The notes below the pieces were generated by a model, which was not told the DNA's origin, made no database searches, and was given only the letters and a program-made list of their open reading frames with translations. A stretch of DNA of 16,381 bases from Dunaliella salina (taxonomy: Eukaryota; Chlorophyta; Chlorophyceae; Chlamydomonadales; Dunaliellaceae): positions 177,611-193,991 of the forward strand of contig MU069502.1 of the NCBI GenBank assembly GCA_002284615.2, written 5' to 3'. Of the stretch, positions 1-10,107 are shown one piece after another. The first letter of the stretch is position 1, and the number at the start of each line of letters is the position of its first letter. A program made the position numbers and the translations under genes.

Positions 1-51
<51 letters not shown>

Positions 52-54
52 GTG
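1..54. repeat. (TG)n microsatellite at the left edge
   Basis: A nearly perfect TG run with one C interruption near its end. It forms the window boundary, so its true length is unknown. It encodes only a meaningless Cys-Val alternation. Confidence 0.97.
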
Positions 55-339
55 ATTGGTGCACAGAAAAAAGTGCATGTAGGATGTGTTCCAAGTTGTG
101 CGCAGGCGTGTCTAGGTTAAGTGAGCATGTTCACATCACATTGACAATTGCTCAGAAAGACTTATACCTTTTAAATGTCAGAAGTGGTGGGGTTGGGATA
201 AGGGGGAAGCTTGCCATTCGACCTAAGTGACTTACAAAACAGCTTTTTTTTTTTTTTTAGCGTGCAATGAGCTAATATGTTGTGTTTCTAGCCTGTGGGT
301 GACTTCATCCTCTCCCTGCTAGTATTTTCCTTTTGCAAG
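55..339 (+). other. Non-coding sequence upstream of exon 1
   Basis: Probably the 3' part of an intron that precedes exon 1. It contains a 15-base T run at 244-258 and a pyrimidine-rich stretch before position 339. I see no coding similarity, promoter motif or start codon here. In-frame stops, including 300-302, prevent extension of exon 1. Confidence 0.5.
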
Positions 340-450
340 AAGCATGGCTACCCATTGTACATATTGCTCCATCCAGGGTTGGACCGGACCTTATTTTTTC
401 CACCTTGATGGCTTTTTACACTGCTTGCCGGTTCATAACTCCAGAAGAAG
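340..450 (+). CDS. Exon 1 of the visible gene: early membrane segment of the transporter
   Basis: This is the first recognisable coding segment, reading GPDLIFSTLMAFYTACRFITPEE at its end, which matches the family's early transmembrane helix followed by (I/V)TPEEA. The donor is G|GTATGG at 451, leaving one base (phase 1) that joins exon 2 to make Ala, giving TPEEAARGFGN. The 5' edge is uncertain. An acceptor TTTTGCAAG after a pyrimidine run ends at 339 and would be phase 1; CATCCAG ending at 376 would also work. The in-frame stop at 300-302 means the coding sequence cannot continue upstream without splicing. There is no convincing start codon, because the in-frame ATG at 408 sits inside the helix. 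Exons further left are therefore expected. Confidence 0.75.
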
Positions 451-2215
451 GTATGGCTGTCTTCACTTCAGCAGCAAATCTGCCAGGATGGTTTTCCCTT
501 TTCTTAGTACCAGCTGTACCTGCTTGTATGGCTCATTTTGAAGTGCCTCTGGGACTCGCTAAAGTCTTGTAATAATAGAGACATTTCATGTGGGTTGCTT
601 GTGATGGTGCGCTGTGCTTCTTGTTTCTTGGATCATACAGGGCGCTCCATGCTTTTGCCATGAAAATCACTGACTTCTTCCATGTTCACACCTGTACGCA
701 GCCATATTTTCGTTCTAGCATTCTTGTAAATCAACCATGTTGACCCATGTCTCTCAATCTTGCATACACAGCTGCCCGTGGCTTCGGTAACACGTCGCTG
801 TTGAGTGTGATGGCCTTGTATATGGCTGCAGAGGGGGTCTCTCAAACTGGTGGTAAGTGTTTGCAATCCTGTTGGTATCACTTTTCTCTTTCGTAAAGGC
901 GTGGAAGGCTGACTGGGATCTCAAGTCAACATTCATGCATTTTGAATCGAGGACATTGCAAGGGTCTTAGGGAGGCTAACAGGAGTGCCAATTTGCCTCC
1001 GGCTTTTGGGACCTTTGTGCTATTCACAGCTTGGAAATGAGCTCAGGAGAAGGGTGCTGTGAGCAATGGAGAAACGTCAGCTTTATGCGCAGTGCACCAT
1101 TCCTCTTGCACAATTCGCCATCACTCAAATAGAACCTGCACACCTATCAGTGCTTCGGTCAGAGCGCAACTGCCGTGCCCACAACTCATGTTGTGAACAT
1201 CACCAATCAATTCGCTTGCTTGGTTGCTCTATCTTCAAATACAAACGGTCGTTTGGAAATCATCAATGGCCTTGATTGCTGTTCTGTCTGCTGCACGGCT
1301 GGAATGCATCATGAATTATGTGCTGGGGAGCGCCAGCTCTCTGAGCTTGTCCTGGGAAAAAGCAAATCACTAATGGCCATGAGTGCTGCGTGTCTGCTGC
1401 AGGGCTGGAGCGCATCATGAATTATGTGCTGGGGAGTGCCAGCTCCCTGAGCCTGTTCTGGGTGCATACCCGAATGATGATCCCTGTCATGGTGGCCAGC
1501 GCTTTCGTGAACAACACACGTGAGTGCTCAGCGTGCTCAGCACTGCACACTGCACATTTTTGGCACGCTGCTTGGCCATACAAGTACAAGTAACAGTGGG
1601 GGCACACCCTTATATTTGGTGATACCCCTCAATGTGGCCAGTGCTTTTAAGAAACATGTGCGTGACATGATGATGGAGTGGTGTCATGATGATTCATGCC
1701 ATTGTGGTTTGATGGTAATGGTGACAGGGGGGCATGATGATCCATGACATGGTGATAAGAGAGTTCTCGTCATTGTGACATGGTGATGGTGGTGATCAGG
1801 GATGGGTCATACATGAATACGCGTATTTTCGCGTACCAAAATTGATGAAAAAGCGCGTATCATAAAAATGGCCTTTTGCTAAACGTTAGAAAATACGGAG
1901 GCAAGTTGCTTCGACAAGCCCTGTGAGACCTTCGACAGACCTTCGAGAGACCTTTGAGTGACCTTCAGAGAGAGCTGCTGCGCACTTTGACACCCAGGAA
2001 CCTTCTTTTTTGGCATGTGTAAGTGTTTGTGGGCCTTGGTGAATGTGTGGGGGTGGTTGGGGGGGTAGCCAGGACCCCCCTTAGAGGTCCCTCCCACCCA
2101 AAACCCTCCCGACCAATTTCGGCCCTCTCATTTCACACATTTACGCGGCATACATGTATTTTACATGTATATACGGGTACCGTTAAGCCCAAACTCGCGT
2201 ATGACCCAACCCTGG

Positions 2216-2257
<42 letters not shown>

Positions 2258-2272
2258 CGACGATGATGATGG

Positions 2273-2328
<56 letters not shown>

Positions 2329-2334
2329 GTGATA

Positions 2335-2391
<57 letters not shown>

Positions 2392-2537
2392 GTGACATGG
2401 TGTTCCTTGTCCTGGCAATTTGATGATTATGATGATATGGTGACATGATGATGGAGATGATGATGGTGATGATGATGATGACATGGTGAGATGATGATCT
2501 ATGCCATGATGATATGATGATTCCCTACATCATGATG

Positions 2538-2569
<32 letters not shown>

Positions 2570-2619
2570 GGTGATGATGATGATGATGACGATGGTGATG
2601 ATGATGATAATGATGACAG

Positions 2620-2653
<34 letters not shown>

Positions 2654-3235
2654 TGTTGATGTTGATGATGGCATGGTGACATAATGGTGGCATGGTGGTT
2701 TACATCATGGTGGCCAGTGCTTCTGTGAAAAATGCACGCAAGCGCTTTGGCACTGCAGACCTTCTGGCATGCTGCTTGCTGCTTGGCCTGCCAAGCTCCT
2801 TTTGCAGTGATGTACTCCTCAATCATGAATAAAAGGTTTTATCTGAGGATGCATTTTTGAAGGCAATTTGCTGCTCTTCTCCCACTTGCATTCCCAAATT
2901 TCATATAAGTACATTTATCCCATGACATTCATGTGTTCAAGGGCATGTCTGTCAGAGCGGCCCTCCCCCTGAAATATTTGCAACACTGCACAGGATTTTG
3001 CCGATTGGTGATGCAGGCGGATTTCCTGAGGGTGACATTTGAGGCTGCAGCAAGGAGAACACCCCTTGCGCATGCACCAAGGATATCCGCATCATCTGCG
3101 CGTCACCATAGAAGCAAGCACACAAGTCTGAGGGCGTTGCTCATGTGATACGCCCTATATATATAAATATATATACATACACCCTATATAAATAAATAAA
3201 TAAAAAAATATATATACATATATATATATTTTTTT

Positions 3236-3325
<90 letters not shown>

Positions 3326-6300
3326 TGGTGCTCCAGGGGCTTTAGCAGTTGAAGACTAGTGCTTGTGTGCCTCACTGTAGACATGGTGCTCGAGGACGTT
3401 CAGCAGGAGAAGTGTGGTGCTATTGTGCCTCAATGTAGGAAAGTGGCTTCAAGACCTTCAACTTGTAGAAGCATGGTGCTTGGTTGCCTCATTATAGAAA
3501 TGGGTGGTCTAGGGCCCCAACAGTTGAAGCGTGATGCATGTGAGCCTCACTGTGAAAATGGTGCTCTAGGACCTTCAACAGTAGAAGCGCGATGCTTGTG
3601 TGCCTCACTGTAGAGCTGTAAACATGGTGGTCCAGGACCTTCAACAAATAGAACCATGGTGCTTGTGTGCCTCACTGTCGAAGTGTTGCCTCAACACCTT
3701 CAACTTGAAGAAGCATGGTGCTCGTGTGCCTCATTGTAGACATGGTGCTCCAATACCCTCAACAGTAGGGAGTGTGTTGCTTGTGTGCCTCACTGTAGAC
3801 ACATGTGAGGACCTTGTCCAGCAGAACAGTTAATTTGTGGTAGGGCCTTCGACAGTAGAAGCGTGGTGCTTGTGTGCCTTTCTGTAGAAATGATGCAGCA
3901 GGACCTTCAACAGCAGGAGCATGGTGCTCTTGTGCCTCACTCTAGACGTTGGTGGTCGTCCAAAACTTTTGCAGATGTGGACAGCTCCCTGATAAAACAG
4001 GATAAAAAAACAGGGCCAACTGGCCTGTAGCACTTGGTATGTTCTTTCCCAAATTTAAGCATGCCAACCATTATCATTCCATAAATTACCATGTTCGCAG
4101 GAGCATGCAGGAAGCATAACTTTTGGACGGCACATGTCAATCCCCTTAGAAAATTGGATCTTTGGAATCCTGAGATCAAAAGCTATCGGTTGGTATGTGT
4201 AAGGGCCCAATCTGAGGAGGTGGGGGTTGGTGGGTGATTGTTGGGGACTGCAACTTTTTGGGACACCTCCTCCAAAATTTTTCTGAGCCACTTCTATGGA
4301 ATTGTAAACATATTATCGGATTCCTGACCTTAAGAACTGTTGACTGGCACCCTCTTCGAGCAAATTGAGAAGAATGGGGGTCTGTGCTTGTATCAGAGTC
4401 AGTGCCACATGGGCATGGGCGTGGGCTGCGGGGGGCATGGAGGCAAACATGTAGCACCCCAATTCAAACCTCTAGGATAGTGATAGTGTTTAATGTGCTC
4501 TTGCCTGGTGATGTCAGGAGGGCACTTTGTGGACTTGCAAGCCAGTTGTGGGTGCCTGGAAGGGCAGGCTTGCATGGGCGTCCGCTCCTTAGTTTTTGCT
4601 CCATAACTCTGCTCCAATTCAATCTTTTTTTGTGCTGAGCATGCAGGTGGACGCAGAATTAAGAGAGGAACAGATTGGTACCCTTATTGTCTGGATTGGG
4701 GCTCTGGGAGGGGGGTTTTGGGGGTTGTGAGTGGGTCAGGGGGGTACGGCCCAAAATTTACACATGCCTTCCGGCAGAAAATTTTTTACGCTCCTGATGT
4801 TTGCCAAAAATTCATGAAAATTGGAGGTTCCCAGATCACTCTCCTGACCTCAGATCACCAAAGAAAGGCCCACAGTTTCACCCCGAGGCCATTTTTCACT
4901 CCCTCAATTTTGTACTTGTAAGCCCCATATGTTATGCCAACATCCTGCATATGAAACAATAGGAAAGAAGGAGGTCAAATTTTGACCTTTTTCCCACCCC
5001 CTGTGCTGCAATTTATCCAAGTGAAATGGCTGAAATTCTGCGTCTCACCAATTACTGGGTCTTTTCACTACACTTTCTTTGGTACATGATATTTTTTGGC
5101 ACAAGGACTCCAAATCACTAAAATCATCCAATTTGGTCCAGTGGATGGTCCAGAATTAAGATCTGGTAGCGGAAATAGGGTTCATGCCGCAGCTGATTAG
5201 ACATATGGGACCCCAACTGGGACTGTTAAGCTCTAGTTCTACAGAGGGCTTGCAAAATACATTTTGAAATAAAGCTTGCTTGTCCCAGATAGGGTCCCAC
5301 CTATGCAATGAGCATTTTCAAAACACCGGTTTTTGGGGGGTTAAGCTGTCCAGCTCTGGAACTTCCGATGGGAGAAGTGTGGCACTTGTGTGCCTCACTG
5401 TAATCATGGTGCTTTAGGGCTTTTAGCAGTAGAAGCATGGTGCTTGTGTACCTCACTGTAGACATGGTGCTCTAGATCTTTCAACAGTAGAAGCGTGGTG
5501 CTCGTGTGCCTCACTGTAGAAATGGCGGCTCAGGACCTTCAACAGTAGAAGCGTGGTGCTTGTGTGCTTTGCTGTTGACATGATGCTCAAGGACCTTCAA
5601 CAGCAGAGGCGTAATGCTTGTGCGCCTCACTGAGGAGGTGGTGCCCCAGATCCTTTGACATTAGAAGCATGGTGCTTGTGTACCTCACTGTAGAAGTGAT
5701 GGTCTAGGGTATTTATCAGTAGAAACGTGGTGCTTGTGTGCCTCCCAACAGAAATAGTGGTCCAGGATCTTGAACAGTAGTGATGCTTGTGTGCCTCATT
5801 GTAGAAATGGTGGTCCAGGACCTCCAACTTGTAGAAGCGTAATGCTTATGCGCCTTACTGTAGAAATGATGATCCAAGACCTTCACCAGTGGAGGCGTGG
5901 TGCTTGTTTACCTCACTTTAGGAATGGTGCTTCAAGACCTTCACCAGTAGAGGCGTGGTGCTTGTGAGCCTCACTGTAGAAATGTTGCTCCAAGACCTTC
6001 ACAAGTGGAAGCGTGGTGCTTGTGAGCCTCGCTGTAAGAATGATGCTCCCAATCCTTCAGCGATAGCAGCGTGGTGCTTGTTTGCCTCACTGTAGAAGCT
6101 GTAAATATGATGGTCCAGGATCCTCAGCAGTAGAAGCATGATGCTTGTGTGTTTCACTGTAGACAAGGCGGTTCAGGACCTTCAACTTGTAGAAGCGCAG
6201 TGTTTGTGTGCCTTGCTGTAGAGGCGGTGCTCCAGGACCTTCAGCAATAGAAGCATGGTGCTTGTGTGCCTCACTCAAGACATGGTGGTCCGAGACCTTC

Positions 6301-7500
6301 AATTTGTAGAAGTGTGGTGCTTGCTGAGGAAATGGTGCTCCAGGACCTCCAACAATAGAACCCTGGTGCTTGTGTACCTCACTGTAGACATGGTGCTCCA
6401 GATCTTTCAACAGTAGAAGCGCGGTGCTTGTGTGCCTCACTGTAGAAATGGTGGTCCAGGACCTTCAGCAATAGAAGCGTGGTGCTTGTGTGGCTAAATG
6501 TGCGCGCCGGCTGCTCCAGAGGAACTCTTCCATTTCCCCTGCAGCTGTTGCACTGTGGCCCTACTGTTTTCTCTACGTCAGTCGAGAATCTTTTCCTTTA
6601 CACATTAGTCCCCGTGGAAGGGCGATGTTATAATCAGGTAGCAAGTGAGGATTGCCAGGTACAAAATTGCCAACCCTGGATGTGTGAGGAAAATCAAAGA
6701 CCTGCAGCAAAGATGAGCTGAGGCTGTTGCAGGACTGCTGCTCCTTTTTTCTTCTTTTCTTTCAGGCAAAGGTTGCTGGCCATGCATGATCACAACTCTT
6801 CTTCCTTTTTAGCATAAAATCCAATGCATCTGTGGCCATCATAGTCAGGGTACAATATTGGCAAGTAATAATACAAAATATGTAATAATGTAATATTGAA
6901 ATATGTAATATTATATATTATAAATTAAGTATTATCACATGGCCTTTGCGTGACATCACTTACTCTTCAGGAATTTCTCACCTGGAACTGATACTTGGAG
7001 CTCTGGGAATATTCACATTTGAAATCAACAGCCATTGAAAGGCAGAAAATCCAGAAGTGCAAGGCAAGTCACAGCAGCTTGAGAAAGGTAGTGCTCATGG
7101 GAGGGAGGTAGGGAGGGAGGGAGGGAGGGAGGGTAGTGTTTGCTGGGAGGGGCCTCGGCATCAAGCATCAAGCTGCATGACGTCTCAAGCAAACAATCAC
7201 TCAAGGGTGCGGAGGAGGAGGAAGTCATTGACCTTGAGCAGGAGCAGGAGGAGGGCCCTCTGCGCAAGGCAACGCGCACTGCAGTGCAGCCTCCAATGGA
7301 GCAGCACACCATCAGCCCCAGCGTCCGCAGAGGGATTGAGAGGCAGCTTCTGTGCTTTGTGTCAGCACTGAGACGCCATTCATGACCCTCAACAACCCAT
7401 ATGAGCAAAAATGAGTGAGGAACAGGGTGGATAAGATGCAGAGCAGTCGGAAATGGATGCTCTGAGGCCATCCTTTTTTGAGGATGATGAGTAAGATTAT

Positions 7501-7536
<36 letters not shown>

Positions 7537-8299
7537 AGGTGGAAGCTGTCTGAATGCTTGTTTCAGCAGCAGCGACAGCATTAGCAACAGTATCAGCAGA
7601 TGCAACATAACGGTTCACTTTTTGATCCAACTTATGCTTAGAATGAACCGGACAATATTTTAGGAAGATTAGGCAGCATTACTGCAATTTCATGTTTTGC
7701 AAGAATGTCAGATGTATTTTGGCAACATTTCTCAAATAGAGGATGTTGTGCACATTATTTCTTGTGCTGGCTCGACCAATTGATCCCTGGGATTGAAAAC
7801 CCTCTGCGCACCCACCCTCAGGTCATGAAAGTAACTGGGGAATGTATTGTTAACAAGTAATATCATATAAAACATAACGTGATGTACATTTTTTAAAAGT
7901 AATATCACATGTCCCCTAATACCCTGACTACGATTCATGGTCCATGCTGGCCATCTTCTGCTCAGCTACCAGACAGAGGTGTTCCAGAACTCTTTGCACA
8001 GGGTTTCTCTCACTAAACTAACACCGCAGTGCTGCATGAGACGTCTTGCCTGGCCTACATGCCGGGTTTCAGGTTGGGCGGGCCAGGGTAGGCAGGTGTG
8101 AAGTTCACTGGGAAACAATCAACGCTAGGGGCTCACGCCCCATGAAAGGGGCTTTGCCGAGAAATTAAAGAAATTCTGCAGTACAGGATAGGTAAGGCTG
8201 TTGCAGACTTTTGCCCTTTTCCTTTCCTTCCCTATTAGGCAAGGAAGCTGTCCGCGCACAACTCGCAACTTTTTTTTTTGGTGAGCATGAAAACATGCA

Positions 8300-8338
<39 letters not shown>

Positions 8339-10021
8339 CACCTGTGGCCACCATAGTCCATGTGGCAGGTCATGGGGACATAGCTCTCCTGACACATCCT
8401 ATTTTGGTGGCCACAACGTATTGCCAGTGTGAAACCTGCAGCCATTGTAGCCCTCACTTTCTTGAGGCTATGAGATGCACCACTCTTCCAGCACAACTTA
8501 AACTCCTGGCCACCATGTCTTGTGCGTGTGTGAAACCTGCAGCCATTGTGGCCCTCATGATTCCAATTCTCATCAGCTGGGGTCGCCGCCAAAACGTCTC
8601 GCCCAAGAAACTGCTGCTGCCGCTCAGCTACTCATGTGAGTCAGGAGGCCCCAATCGCGGTTTGCAATGCCAGCCTGTTCGCCTGACTGCTTGATCCTTA
8701 TCAGTATTGTAATATGGTGTGCAATGCCAGCCTGCTTGCCTGACTGCATGTTCCTTTTGTTTACTGTGGTGCTGTTTGCAATGCCAGCCTGCTTGCCTGA
8801 CTATATGATCCTTTTGTGTATGGTGGGAAGGGGATGCCTTGGTGCAGATTCTGATCCAGAATGCCCATACCTGCCTTACCTGCCTCCACGCCAGTCTATG
8901 CCACCATTTCAGCATTTTCATTTCCACACATCGTTTCCTTTCTAGCATTTTTATGGCTCTTGTACGAGGTCCATGCTCACCTCTCTGCATTGTTCAATTT
9001 GTTTCACCAAACGCATGTCCCACAAGTTGCTGTGTCTTTGTCCTTTTCCCAGTTCCAGTTTCTCTGCCCCTCACGCCGTCTATCCTTCTTTCAGTTTCAA
9101 CGCTTTGTCAGTCGAGGAAGGACACTGTCTTCATGTCCTCTTCTCCAATTGCAAACTTGAGCCTCGTGACCTGCCCTTGAGATGTTTGCAGCTCTTGTGA
9201 ATTGCGCAACTCTCAGAGGATGAGGATGGAGAGACCTCTTCCTCAAGCACAAACACAAGCCCTGCAACCCGCCCTTGTTATTTAGGGCATTCACCTGAGG
9301 GCGGTTTTCAGAGCATGCAAGGCGATCCTCTTCAAAGGCGCCAAATAGGCGTTCGAGATGTTTGCCTGTCCTACATGATCTCCGCTCTACGACCTCTACA
9401 TTGCAACAAAAAGTACAGGAAATTCTATGCAGGCTTCTCACTGATCTCATTCTTGTGGCGATTTTGCCATCATATTGTGATTGCGCATTGCTTCAAACTT
9501 CGTTGCCTGCAGCAATGCTGGGGGGCACGTGCACGCTCATAGGTACCTCTACCAACCTGGTGGTTGCCGGGTTCCAGCAAGACCGGTACCCTGACGATCC
9601 CAAGCTCAGCAACATGGGCATCTTTGACATAGCACCCTATGGCCTGATCTATGCTGCCTGGTAAGCATCGAAGTGTAGGCATCTTTGACATAGCACGCTT
9701 TGGCCTGATTTTCTGCTTGGTAGGCATCGAAGTAAAGGCATTTTCAAATGCATCACCAAGTAGGCATCTTTGACATAGCACGCTATGGCCAGTTTTTTGC
9801 TGCTCGATAGGCATTTAAGTGTAGGCATCACCGACATAACACCCTATGGCCTGATCTGTGCTGCCTGGTAAGCATCAAAGTGTAGGCCATAGCCTCCCAC
9901 TGCAATCGGTCTTGCAATGCCAAGAGTCTACACCATAGATCTTTGTATGATTGAAATGGCGATTTCAGAGCAGCCTGGGGGTGCACTAACAAACCCCAAC
10001 ATGTCTTTCATCGCAACGCCC

Positions 10022-10107
<86 letters not shown>

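Noticed and set aside
6..230. Cys-Val repeat open frames over TG tracts (also near 8211-8432 and 9917-10401)
   Set aside because: Produced by the dinucleotide repeat itself; no family similarity.
408..410. In-frame ATG in exon 1 as the start codon
   Set aside because: It lies inside a conserved hydrophobic helix and would delete the DLIF part, so upstream exons are more likely.
2023..2826. Long open frames of poly-Met, poly-His and poly-Ser on both strands
   Set aside because: A trinucleotide microsatellite is open in several frames at once; no codon pattern or domain supports a protein.
6087..6440. 117-codon minus-strand frame with repeated peptide-like units in the 58-bp minisatellite
   Set aside because: 58 is not a multiple of three, so unit frames drift; it stays open only locally.
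3330..6496. CRISPR array
   Set aside because: Whole units repeat with substitutions throughout; no short conserved repeat alternating with unique spacers, and the gene context is eukaryotic.
7025..7630. 201-codon minus-strand frame and a poly-Gln plus-strand frame
   Set aside because: Driven by CAG and GGGA tracts inside intron 3; no recognisable domain.
6836..7940. Possible larger transposon with ends catagtcagggta and taccctgactacg
   Set aside because: A 13-bp inverted match with one mismatch is expected by chance in a window this size, and the 8-bp flanks do not form a direct repeat.
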